34,542 bases of DNA from CAAGNP01 sp964611185 (GTDB taxonomy: Bacteria; Bacteroidota; Bacteroidia; Bacteroidales; UBA932), in assembly GCA_964611185.1 (NCBI GenBank), contig CAZSXE010000021.1, positions 1 to 34,542 of the forward strand. The letters are read 5' to 3'. The notes beneath the pieces are model-generated. The model did not search any database. It saw nothing but the letters and a program-made list of their open reading frames with translations, and was not told the origin of the DNA. Positions 15,733 through 23,932 of this stretch are shown here, one piece after another; within the stretch, counting starts at the first letter, position 1, and the number at the start of each line of letters is the position of its first letter. A program made the translations under genes and the position numbers.

Positions 15733-16907
15733 AAATTAAGTACATATACCTTGGAAATAACAAAGAGAGCATCTCATGTTTTAAACATTACTTTGGTAGC
15801 GATTTATCAGTGGCTAAGCATCGAGTAGAAGTTCTCAGAATTATTTCTACTTTTGATAATCATTCCGAAGCAATCGTACCCGTACTATTACTTCAGAATG
15901 ATTTTCTTCCCGATTTTGCGAAAATTTCTTCTATTAAAACTTTTTTTCCGAATACATACATAATTCTTGTAACTGAGAAGCTGACAGCCCAAGAATCGGA
16001 ACATTTCTTAAAAATCGGTATTAACAATACAATTCCCCTCATTCCCAGTCAAGAAAGCATCAACGACTGCAAGACATTTATTAACCGTTATTATAAAATA
16101 ATAGACAAACCGCTTCAGTTTAAAGATAATATTAACATATTTGTTCTGCCTCTTTGGAAAAGAATCTTCGATATTATTGTCTCTTTTTCGGGCTTATTGA
16201 TACTAAGCCCACTACTTTTCTTAGTATCAGTTTGTATTATCATAGAAGACGGGTGGCCTGTCATATACAAATCCCAACGCGTAGGGAGCAATTTTTACAT
16301 CTTCGATTTCCTAAAATTCCGTTCGATGTATAAAAACGCAGATAAAAGGATAAAAGAGCTAAGCGATAAAAACCAATATTCCGATATGGAAGAGCCTGTC
16401 CTTGATAAAAAAGAGATATTGCTGCACGAGGATATAGATACATCGGATATTGATATAAACGATACATCTGTACTTTTTGACGATAATTTCATAATAGATG
16501 AGAAATGTTTTCATAACACTAAGATGAAAGAGCAGGATGAGGCATTCAAAAAGTTTGTAAACGATCCGAGAATTACAAAAATCGGGCACATAATAAGAAA
16601 ATACAGCATCGACGAACTTCCCCAATTATGGAATATTTTAATCGGGGATATGTCAGTTGTAGGAAACAGGCCTTTACCTCTATATGAAGCTGAGCTTCTG
16701 ACATCCGATAAAGACATTGATAGATTTTTGGCACCCGCCGGGCTTACCGGTTTGTGGCAAATAGAAAAAAGGGGAGATTCGGCCAAAATGTCTCCGGAAG
16801 AGAGAAAGCAGCTTGATATAAAATATGCCAAAACCTTTAATTTTTCCCTTGACATGAAAATTATTTTCAGAACTTTTACCTCTTTTATCCAAAAAGAAAA
16901 TGTATAA
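15729..16907 (+). CDS. Initiating phosphoglycosyl transferase with N-terminal degenerate receiver-like domain
   Basis: Transfers a sugar phosphate to undecaprenyl phosphate to start a repeat unit at the inner membrane (polyprenyl-P glycosylphosphotransferase, WcaJ/WbaP type). The start is GTG, overlapping the receiver stop. Residues 1-125 look like a receiver fold (LLLQNDFLPDF, YIILVTEKLTAQES, IGINNTIPLIP), but the acidic pair and the lysine of the KPF motif are missing. A membrane hairpin lies at about 144-172. The catalytic domain has FRSM (197-200), DPRITKIG (279-286), the Asp-Glu dyad in SIDELPQL (D295, E296), GDMSVVGNRPLP and LTGLWQI. Between FRSM and DPRIT are 78 residues, richly acidic (for example HEDIDTSDIDIND), far more than in most family members. 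The N-terminal half usually found in WcaJ (four helices plus CoA-binding-like domain) is absent. The sugar is not determined. Confidence 0.9.
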   Translation: MKIKYIYLGNNKESISCFKHYFGSDLSVAKHRVEVLRIISTFDNHSEAIVPVLLLQNDFLPDFAKISSIKTFFPNTYIILVTEKLTAQESEHFLKIGINNTIPLIPSQESINDCKTFINRYYKIIDKPLQFKDNINIFVLPLWKRIFDIIVSFSGLLILSPLLFLVSVCIIIEDGWPVIYKSQRVGSNFYIFDFLKFRSMYKNADKRIKELSDKNQYSDMEEPVLDKKEILLHEDIDTSDIDINDTSVLFDDNFIIDEKCFHNTKMKEQDEAFKKFVNDPRITKIGHIIRKYSIDELPQLWNILIGDMSVVGNRPLPLYEAELLTSDKDIDRFLAPAGLTGLWQIEKRGDSAKMSPEERKQLDIKYAKTFNFSLDMKIIFRTFTSFIQKENV

Positions 16908-16922
16908 AAGTACTTTACTTGT

Positions 16923-17654
16923 ATGAAAAAACTATTATTACCGATTATATTGATGTTGTGCTGCGATGTAGCATTTTCTCAAAAATCACTCTCCTACGAA
17001 GAAATGACACGGAAATTGATTAACACACAGCTTCCACACCTCGACTCTCTTTTTGAAAGCGCAAGAATTAACAATGCCATCATGCTTATGCAGGAAAAAG
17101 AGATAGAAGTGGCACTCAGGGGGATGAAAACAGAGCAAAACGAATGGTGGTCATTTATAAGACCTTTCGGGACATATCAATACGGACTCATGGCAAGTCT
17201 TGTCGAAATATCAAACGAAGGGATACCCATTACCCCTAATTACACAAGAAATGCGCAGAACTGGTGGAATGTCGGTGTAAGTCTCACATTTCCTCTTGAA
17301 AAATACATCGATCGTGTCAATAGGATTAAAAAGGAAAAAGCGACCATGGAAGCACAGCAGTATAGTCTTGAGGTCAAATTTGACGAATTAAAAATCAAAA
17401 TTGCTCAGGCATATTCCGAATGTGTCCTCGCCCTAACCCTTTCCAAGGCACTTACCGACAGATATAATTATACAAAGGCACAATATGAAATATCGGAAAA
17501 AGAGTTTTCGGAGGGGAGAATGACCTCTTTGGAACTTACCAATGCTAAGGCACAGGAGGTGAATGCTTATGTAGAGTTACAGGAACAGCTTTCAAATCTT
17601 ATATACTATGTAAGTTCCTTAGAGACTTTGACAAAAATGAAAATAATTGATTGA
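16923..17654 (+). CDS. Half-length TolC-like outer membrane protein
   Basis: The 243-residue product has a signal peptide (MKKLLLPIILMLCCDVAFS, cut near 19). It then has helical segments of TolC type and one pair of short amphipathic strands (about 79-86 and 114-125, FGTYQYGL and WNVGVSLTFPL). A long coiled-coil helix follows (about 140-235), including YTKAQYEISEKEFSEGRMTSLELTNAKAQEVNAY, read here in two parts, a typical OEP-family pattern. Normal TolC proteins have two such repeats in about 400 to 500 residues and work as trimers; this has one repeat. It lies 15 nt after the sugar transferase and 5 nt before the co-polymerase gene, where capsule loci usually have an OPX/Wza gene. It may form the outer-membrane exit, perhaps as a hexamer. 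That is inference; TolC-family membership is well supported. Confidence 0.75.
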   Translation: MKKLLLPIILMLCCDVAFSQKSLSYEEMTRKLINTQLPHLDSLFESARINNAIMLMQEKEIEVALRGMKTEQNEWWSFIRPFGTYQYGLMASLVEISNEGIPITPNYTRNAQNWWNVGVSLTFPLEKYIDRVNRIKKEKATMEAQQYSLEVKFDELKIKIAQAYSECVLALTLSKALTDRYNYTKAQYEISEKEFSEGRMTSLELTNAKAQEVNAYVELQEQLSNLIYYVSSLETLTKMKIID

Positions 17655-17659
17655 TAAAT

Positions 17660-19834
17660 ATGGATATAGCAACTAAAATTTTCAGATTTATCTACAGATG
17701 GAAATGGTGGCTGATTTTTTTCCCTGCCATTGCGGTAATCGCTGTATGGTTCCTCACAAAAGATATGAAAAGGGTATATACATCCAACACTGTCATCTAC
17801 ACTGGTGTAATTTCAGGGTATAATCTTGAATCATCACTCACTTCTAAAGTCGATCTAATTCAGAGTAACAATCAGATGGAGAATTTTATAAATATCATCC
17901 GCTCCTTTACTACTCTGCAAAATGTCTCCTTAAAACTTTATGCCCAACATTTGACCTACGGAGATACCCTCAAAGATAACAGATATATATGGTCGTCTCA
18001 CTTCTCCCCCATTTATCATCACGCTCCTAAGTATATAAGAGATTTTGTGGATCGCAGTTCCTACACAAATACCCTTGATAATTTCAGGAAATATGCTAAA
18101 AACGAATATGATAACTATCTATACGGTCTTTTTATGTGGAACTACAGATATTACGGCAAAGAGACACTTGAAAAAATTAGGGTTTCAAGGGTAAAGACCA
18201 GTGATATGATCGAGATAAGTTATACAAACGATGACCCTAATGTCGTCTATAATACGCTGGTTCTGCTTAATGAAGAATTTCTTGAACAATATTCAAAAAT
18301 AAGAGACGAGGAGACAGACAAAGCCATAGAATATTTTGAAGGAGAGCTTAAAAGGATAAATAATCTTATAAAAGTAGCAGAGGAAGAACAAAAAAAGTTT
18401 TCAATTTCCAATAAAGTTGTGAATTACGAAGAGCAGACCAAGCAAATCGCATTTATCCAAAGTAATTTCACCATAAGGGAACAAGAGGCCAAATTGTCAC
18501 TTAATTCCACCCAGAAAGTGATAGACAACCTTGAGAGTAAGTTTGGTAAATCATTTGAGGCCATAAAGCAAAATGACGATTTCATCCAAAGACTTAAATC
18601 TGTCTCTTCTCTCTCAAACCAGCTGGCTCTATCGACAATTTTCAATAATAACTCCGATTCGCTTTCATCAAATACCGATCAGAAATCATCATACATCGCT
18701 TTGCAGCGGGACTTTGAAAAATCTGAAAAAGATTTAACAGAGCGTATCGATGATTACAGTACTATCAATGCCACAGGAGAGGTTTTAATCTCTAAGGACA
18801 TCGCCCTCGAATGGCTGAAAGCCACCATTCAGAACGAATGTGCGAAAGAAGAGCTTATCGCTTTGAAACAGGTAGGGCAGGATATTAAACAAATGTACGA
18901 AGATTACTCCCCTATCGGTATTTATTTAAAGCAGCAGGAACGCCTTATGTCCTTTCTTGAAAAAGACTATATGTCAGTACTTGATAATCTTAACCAAGCA
19001 AAGCTAAGAAAGAAAAACACACAGATGAGCACTGCAAATCTAAAGGTAATGGCACCTCCTCAGCTCCCGCTTAATGCCGAACCCACTAAAAGAAAGTACT
19101 TTGTTGCTGCTGCAGGATTAGGAACTTTTATTTTTCTCCTCGGTATATTTTTAATAATGGAGATAATGGGAAAGACCCTTAAGAACAAGGAGAAAGCCGA
19201 AAAACTATCAGGAGGAAAAGTCATAGCAGCTCTACCAGGGGATCAAGGTATTCGCTTCAACAGATACAAGGATGAGTATTTTGATGTTGCCATAAGATAT
19301 TTAAGTAACAGCATCTTAAATAAAACCAAGTACCAAAGCATCAATATCGTTAACTTTATCAGTTTTTCTCCAGGGATGAATAAAACATTTATAATCAATT
19401 GTATCGCCAACTATTGGAATAAATCTGGTAGAAAATATAGAATAGTTAACTGGAAAGATGCTTTCAATAAAAACGACAGAGAAGTGCTATATCCCCTTAA
19501 TATGAACGATCTTCTATCGATGGGCACTGATAAAATTCTTCTTGTGGAACATCGCGATATTGGTAACGAAATAATACAGCGGGAGATTCTTCAGGGAGCG
19601 ATACTGAACATATTAGTTCTTGACTCGAGAACATCATGGAAAGATACAGACAGAATTAATTATCAAAATTTGATGGAGCAGTTAGGCCCTCACTATCAAA
19701 CTTTGTTTATATGCCTTACCGAAGCATCTAAAACAGCGGTAGAAGAATTTACAGGACAGCTGCCACCATATAATTTTGCTACAAACTTTTCACACTATAT
19801 CTATAATTTCGGAAACACCTCCAAAAGAAGGTAA
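17660..19834 (+). CDS. Wzz/Wzc-like polysaccharide co-polymerase with decayed kinase-like domain
   Basis: Inner-membrane chain-length and export factor. The start is ATG 17660 (MDIATKIFRFIYRW); a TTG nine bases upstream overlaps the previous stop. The first membrane helix is at about 13-31 and the second at about 479-502, with a large periplasmic coiled-coil region between. APPQLPLNAEPTKRKY just before the second helix is the usual proline-rich Wzz motif. About 220 cytoplasmic residues follow that match BY-kinases by position (INIVNFISFSPGMNKTFIIN), but the P-loop reads SFSPGMNKT (568-576) without the G before K. The Walker A' aspartates are missing (IVNWKDAF), and there is no C-terminal tyrosine cluster. 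It is probably not an active kinase. It is preceded by the half-TolC gene and followed after 3 nt by the Wzy-like gene. Confidence 0.85.
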   Translation: MDIATKIFRFIYRWKWWLIFFPAIAVIAVWFLTKDMKRVYTSNTVIYTGVISGYNLESSLTSKVDLIQSNNQMENFINIIRSFTTLQNVSLKLYAQHLTYGDTLKDNRYIWSSHFSPIYHHAPKYIRDFVDRSSYTNTLDNFRKYAKNEYDNYLYGLFMWNYRYYGKETLEKIRVSRVKTSDMIEISYTNDDPNVVYNTLVLLNEEFLEQYSKIRDEETDKAIEYFEGELKRINNLIKVAEEEQKKFSISNKVVNYEEQTKQIAFIQSNFTIREQEAKLSLNSTQKVIDNLESKFGKSFEAIKQNDDFIQRLKSVSSLSNQLALSTIFNNNSDSLSSNTDQKSSYIALQRDFEKSEKDLTERIDDYSTINATGEVLISKDIALEWLKATIQNECAKEELIALKQVGQDIKQMYEDYSPIGIYLKQQERLMSFLEKDYMSVLDNLNQAKLRKKNTQMSTANLKVMAPPQLPLNAEPTKRKYFVAAAGLGTFIFLLGIFLIMEIMGKTLKNKEKAEKLSGGKVIAALPGDQGIRFNRYKDEYFDVAIRYLSNSILNKTKYQSINIVNFISFSPGMNKTFIINCIANYWNKSGRKYRIVNWKDAFNKNDREVLYPLNMNDLLSMGTDKILLVEHRDIGNEIIQREILQGAILNILVLDSRTSWKDTDRINYQNLMEQLGPHYQTLFICLTEASKTAVEEFTGQLPPYNFATNFSHYIYNFGNTSKRR

Positions 19835-19837
19835 TAT

Positions 19838-21265
19838 ATGGCAAGCATCGACTATAAAAAATTGTTGTTCATATTTATAGCTACTGCCATATCGCTGGCA
19901 ATTGCCTTTATATGCACAAAAATTTCCCCCATAGTCGGATTGGGATTTGCCATTATACCCTTTCTCTTTTTATCATTAATTCTTATTCTTAATAATCCTT
20001 TCTACGGAGTAGTTCTCTCATTTATATACAATTACTTCGCTATCGGACTCACAAGATATGTTTCGGGCATTCAGCCAGGGATAATATTTGATGCTACATT
20101 AATTATTTTAATATTTTCACTTCTTGTTAATTCCGTATATAAAAAAATCGACTGGAAAAGCGGTGTTAATTTCGCAAGCATTGTATCTCTAATTTGGGTA
20201 CTATATTGTCTTTTTGAATTGTTTAACCCTGTCACCATATCTGATAAAGCATGGTTTGTGACGGTAAGAGGTGTTGCATTGTATTTTTTTCTTATTATTT
20301 TTTTAATTACAGTCACCTGCAAAAAGTACAGTGATTTCAAATCGATTATCCTTATTTTAGGAGTTTTAACTCTTGCCGGAACAGCTAAAGCATTGATGCA
20401 GAAGTATATAGGCTTCGATGAATTTGAAAAAATATGGCTATATCGCGACGGCGGATATACCACACACATTATAAGTTCAGGGATAAGATACTTTTCGTTT
20501 TTCTCAGACGCCTCCATATTCGGAGCAGTGATGGGGATGGCTATGACAGTATTTCTATTTTTAGGAATAATAGAGAAAAAGAGATGGATAAAATTATTCT
20601 TTTTTTTAGTCTCTCTTTGCGGACTTTATTCTCTCATACTTTCAGGTACACGAGCTGCTTTTGTAATTCCATTTGCAGGTTGCTTGGTTTATATTTTCCT
20701 CTCTAAAAAATATTCTGCAAAAATTATATCACTTTTTGCCCTTATCATTATTTTTTCCTTCTTCAGATTCACAAATTACGGGAATGGAAATCAATACATT
20801 AGGAGGATAAGAACGACTTTTCACCCCACAGAAGATGCTTCATTTCAAGTAAGACTTGCAAATCAGAAGAAATTAAAAGAATATATGGCTGACAAGCCTT
20901 TTGGTGCCGGTATCGGCCACGGAGGGGTAAAAGCGAAAAAGCTCACAGACAACAGCGATCTTTCTCAAATTCCCACTGACTCATGGTTTGTGATGATTTG
21001 GGTGGAAACAGGGGTTGTCGGGCTTGTGTTAAATATTGCTATATGGCTCTCTATATTAGCTTATTGCTCATATATAATTTTTTATAAATTAAAGAATCCT
21101 ATTATAAGGGGAGAAATGGTAGCCATTCTCGGAGGTACGGTAGGAATTTTAATTGCATCTTATGCCAATGAAATTTTAGGACAGATGCCTGTGGGGGTAA
21201 TCACCTATTCATTTGTAGGATTTATTATTTTAAGCCCTGAATATGAAAGAGAACTCACATCCTGA
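19838..21265 (+). CDS. O-antigen polymerase/ligase family membrane protein (Wzy-like)
   Basis: A 475-residue integral membrane protein with about 10 to 12 hydrophobic helices. After helix clusters at the N terminus, the family signature LSGTRAAFVIP is near 268-278. The large periplasmic loop has FQVRLANQKKLKEYMADKP, then FGAGIGHGG (about 330-360), the usual Wzy_C pattern of an Arg followed by P-x-G-x-G-x-G. The neighbours (co-polymerase, flippase, transferases) favour a polymerase that joins repeat units in the periplasm over a WaaL ligase, but the domain is shared by both. The next gene overlaps its 3' end by 23 nt. Confidence 0.85.
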   Translation: MASIDYKKLLFIFIATAISLAIAFICTKISPIVGLGFAIIPFLFLSLILILNNPFYGVVLSFIYNYFAIGLTRYVSGIQPGIIFDATLIILIFSLLVNSVYKKIDWKSGVNFASIVSLIWVLYCLFELFNPVTISDKAWFVTVRGVALYFFLIIFLITVTCKKYSDFKSIILILGVLTLAGTAKALMQKYIGFDEFEKIWLYRDGGYTTHIISSGIRYFSFFSDASIFGAVMGMAMTVFLFLGIIEKKRWIKLFFFLVSLCGLYSLILSGTRAAFVIPFAGCLVYIFLSKKYSAKIISLFALIIIFSFFRFTNYGNGNQYIRRIRTTFHPTEDASFQVRLANQKKLKEYMADKPFGAGIGHGGVKAKKLTDNSDLSQIPTDSWFVMIWVETGVVGLVLNIAIWLSILAYCSYIIFYKLKNPIIRGEMVAILGGTVGILIASYANEILGQMPVGVITYSFVGFIILSPEYERELTS

Positions 21266-22151
21266 TTTATCGTTTATAACCCTGAACTACAACGGTTTGG
21301 CGGATACAGTCGAACTATTACAATCTATATATTCGACTGTAACCTCTATCACCTTTGAAGTAATAGTTGTGGATAATTCATCATCCGATATATATGAACT
21401 AAATGCCATAAAGAATCAATTTCCTTCCGTAATAGGGATACAAAGCACAGAGAATCGAGGATTTGCAGGGGGAAATAATCTCGGGATAGATTCCGCCTCC
21501 GGCAATTATATAATGCTGATTAATAACGATACCCTCATTCGAGAAGACCATTTTGACAAGCTCCTGTCAAGATTTGAAAATCATCCCGAAATCGGGGCCG
21601 TATCACCTAAAATCGTTTTTTTTAATCCACCTGACACTATACAGTTTGCAGGCTACACCCCACTTTCGCCCATAACCTTGAGAAACTCATTAATCGGATT
21701 TATGCAAAAAGAAAACGGATCTTTCAATCAAGCATCTCCTACCCCTTATTGCCACGGAGCGGCAATGATAGTACCCAAAAAGGTAATCAAAGAGGTAGGA
21801 ACAATGACGGAAAAATACTTTCTCTACTACGAAGAGCTCGACTGGAGCCTCGCCATTGCCCGCAAGGGGTACCAGCTCTGGTACGACCCATCACAGAGCA
21901 TAATTCACAAGGAGAGCGCCACCATCGGGGGAGATTCAGAGACTAAAGCATACTATATGGCCCGGAACAGGCTTCTTTTCGCGTACCGCAATATCAAATC
22001 TTTCCAAATGCCCATTTCAATAATATATCAGCTACTGATTTCCATCCCGAAAAGAGTTTTCGTATATTTGCTAAATGGGAAAATATTAAATGCTAAAGCC
22101 ACATTAAAAGGTACATTTTGCTTTTTTAGAATTAAAAACAAAAAACTATGA
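21243..22151 (+). CDS. Glycosyltransferase family 2 (rhamnosyltransferase-like)
   Basis: A 302-residue GT-A fold transferase for assembling the repeat unit on the cytoplasmic face. The N terminus LSFITLNYNGLADTVELLQS is typical of the WcaA/WbbL-like group. VVDNSSSD (near 41-48), ENRGFAGGNNLGI (near 76-88) and LINNDT (near 98-103, in the DxD position) bind the nucleotide sugar. EVGTMTEKYFLYYEELDWSLAIARKG contains the conserved E-E-D-W acceptor-site segment (read here in part as YYEELDW). It overlaps the Wzy-like gene by 23 nt and the following gene by 4 nt (ATGA). Donor and acceptor are unknown. Confidence 0.88.
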   Translation: MKENSHPDLSFITLNYNGLADTVELLQSIYSTVTSITFEVIVVDNSSSDIYELNAIKNQFPSVIGIQSTENRGFAGGNNLGIDSASGNYIMLINNDTLIREDHFDKLLSRFENHPEIGAVSPKIVFFNPPDTIQFAGYTPLSPITLRNSLIGFMQKENGSFNQASPTPYCHGAAMIVPKKVIKEVGTMTEKYFLYYEELDWSLAIARKGYQLWYDPSQSIIHKESATIGGDSETKAYYMARNRLLFAYRNIKSFQMPISIIYQLLISIPKRVFVYLLNGKILNAKATLKGTFCFFRIKNKKL

Positions 22152-22768
22152 GCATCAAAGAAAAAATCGATAATAATCCTAAGATGAAGGAGTTTGTGAT
22201 TAAAATAATAAGTTCCACAAAACACCCGAGACCGAGATTTTTTACTCGCTGGCTGATTAATCCTTTTTTTCATAAAAGGGGAAAAGGATCGGAAATTCAC
22301 AGAAGAGGATCAAGAATTGATGTCTTTCCATGGCACAGATTTGAGCTTGGGCGCGGTTCAATAATAGAAAATCAATGTATTATAAATAATGGAGCAGGAG
22401 ATATTATCTTGGGAGATGATGTATTAATAGGGATAGGATGCATTGTCACCGGTCCTGTGACAATCGGGAATCACAGCGGTTTAGGCCAACATGTATTTGT
22501 ATCTGGATTTAATCATGGATTCAAAGAAATAAATGTACTTTGTCGAGAACAACCTCTTGATAAAAGAATGGTTACTATCGGAGAAGATACTCACATAGGT
22601 GCCAATTGCACTATTGTAGCAGGCTCACACATTGGAAATAAATGTCAAATAGGCGCAGGCAGTGTCGTAACAAAAGATATACCTGATTATAGTGTGGCAG
22701 TAGGTAATCCTGCAAGGGTAATTAAACAATATGACTTTGATTCTCAATCTTTTATATCAGTAAAATGA
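22148..22768 (+). CDS. Hexapeptide-repeat acyltransferase (WcaF/Maa-like)
   Basis: A 206-residue left-handed beta-helix protein that probably O-acetylates a sugar of the polysaccharide. Hexapeptide-type turns are visible from about 70 on: IENQCI, GAGDIILGDDVLIGIGCIV, VTIGNHSGLGQHVFV, and later IGEDTHIGANCTIVAGSHIG and CQIGAGSVVTKDIP. The likely catalytic His is in SGFNHG. The C terminus has the usual GNPARVIKQY. The N-terminal 50 residues are basic and aromatic (RPRFFTRWLINPFFHKRGKG) and may touch the membrane. It is ATGA-coupled on both sides. Confidence 0.87.
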   Translation: MSIKEKIDNNPKMKEFVIKIISSTKHPRPRFFTRWLINPFFHKRGKGSEIHRRGSRIDVFPWHRFELGRGSIIENQCIINNGAGDIILGDDVLIGIGCIVTGPVTIGNHSGLGQHVFVSGFNHGFKEINVLCREQPLDKRMVTIGEDTHIGANCTIVAGSHIGNKCQIGAGSVVTKDIPDYSVAVGNPARVIKQYDFDSQSFISVK

Positions 22769-23928
22769 CAGAAAGTACAATCTACATATTAAAAATTATC
22801 GATTGGGCACTCTTTTGCTTGGCTATGCTTGGCACGCTCTATATTCTCTCATTTTCATTTGCCTCGCTTTTTAGAGTAGGTAAAAAAATACCCAAATCAC
22901 AAAAATTACTAAAATTTCTTGTTATTTTCCCCTCTTACAAAGAGGACAAAATCATAGTACAATCAATAGAATCATTCCTCCTACAGAAATATCCAAAAGA
23001 AAAATACGAAATAGTCGTCGTATCTGACGGTATGAAAGAGGAAACAAACACCTTGCTTAGAGAACTTCCTGTCAGAGTAGCAGTCGCCGATTATCAAAAC
23101 AGTACCAAAGCCAAGGCTCTTCAACTTGCGATTAAAGAAGCATCTGACACAGAGTACGATATGGTGGTAATTTTAGACGCAGACAATACCGTCGATGACA
23201 GTTTTCTATACCATATTAACAATGCCGGAGCACTCGAATATGCCATTCAGGCTCATAGAACAAGTAAAAAAAGAAATTCACCCACAGCAGTTCTTGATGC
23301 TGTAAGCGAAGAGATCAACAATTCCATTTTCCGTAAAGGACATATAAATTTGGGACTCTCCTCCGCCCTTATCGGCTCCGGAATGGCTTTCGATTATCAT
23401 TGGTTCAAGGACAATGTTTCAAAACTCTCATCTTCAGGAGAAGATAAAGAGATAGAAATACTCCTTCTAAAACAAAAAATACATATTTCGTACTTGAACG
23501 ATGTATATGTATATGACGAAAAAACTCAGAAATCTTCTGCGTTTTACAATCAACGCAGAAGATGGATAGCCACTCAGTTTTACTCATTAAAAAGGGGTGT
23601 AACAGGATTCTTTCCTGCTCTTTTTACCCTTAATATCAGCTACTTAGACAAAATAATCCAATGGATGCTCCCCCCAAGGATCATCCAGATAGCCTCAATA
23701 GGGATAATCGCTTTGATTCTTACCTTTATGGATATATCCCTTTCCATAAAATGGTGGGTGCTTTTGGCGGTAACGCTTCTCTCAATCATAATGGCAATAC
23801 CACGAAAATATTTTGACAAAAAACTTTTGAAGGCACTGCTATACATCCCGCTACTGACTATTTATATGTTTATTAATATCTTTAGAATAAAAGGGGCAGA
23901 TAAAAAATTCATACATACTGAAAAATAA
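22765..23928 (+). CDS. Membrane-associated glycosyltransferase family 2 with QRRRW motif
   Basis: A 387-residue GT2 with an N-terminal membrane helix (about 10-34) and C-terminal helices (about 290-345 and 355-378). The catalytic part has LVIFPSYKEDKII, VVVSDG, the DxD-type motif ILDADNT (near 136-142), SSGEDKEIEI as the acceptor ED site, and YNQRRRWIATQF, which matches the Q-x-x-R-W motif of cellulose-synthase-like enzymes. This arrangement is shared with polymerising transferases such as hyaluronan or NodC-type enzymes, but many single-step enzymes also have it. It overlaps the acyltransferase gene by 4 nt and is 4 nt from the next gene. Confidence 0.87.
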   Translation: MTESTIYILKIIDWALFCLAMLGTLYILSFSFASLFRVGKKIPKSQKLLKFLVIFPSYKEDKIIVQSIESFLLQKYPKEKYEIVVVSDGMKEETNTLLRELPVRVAVADYQNSTKAKALQLAIKEASDTEYDMVVILDADNTVDDSFLYHINNAGALEYAIQAHRTSKKRNSPTAVLDAVSEEINNSIFRKGHINLGLSSALIGSGMAFDYHWFKDNVSKLSSSGEDKEIEILLLKQKIHISYLNDVYVYDEKTQKSSAFYNQRRRWIATQFYSLKRGVTGFFPALFTLNISYLDKIIQWMLPPRIIQIASIGIIALILTFMDISLSIKWWVLLAVTLLSIIMAIPRKYFDKKLLKALLYIPLLTIYMFINIFRIKGADKKFIHTEK

Positions 23929-23932
23929 TAAT

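Noticed and set aside
20071..20517. 148-residue minus-strand frame opposite the Wzy-like gene
   Set aside because: Antisense to a clear membrane-protein gene within a continuous plus-strand operon; no domain is visible.
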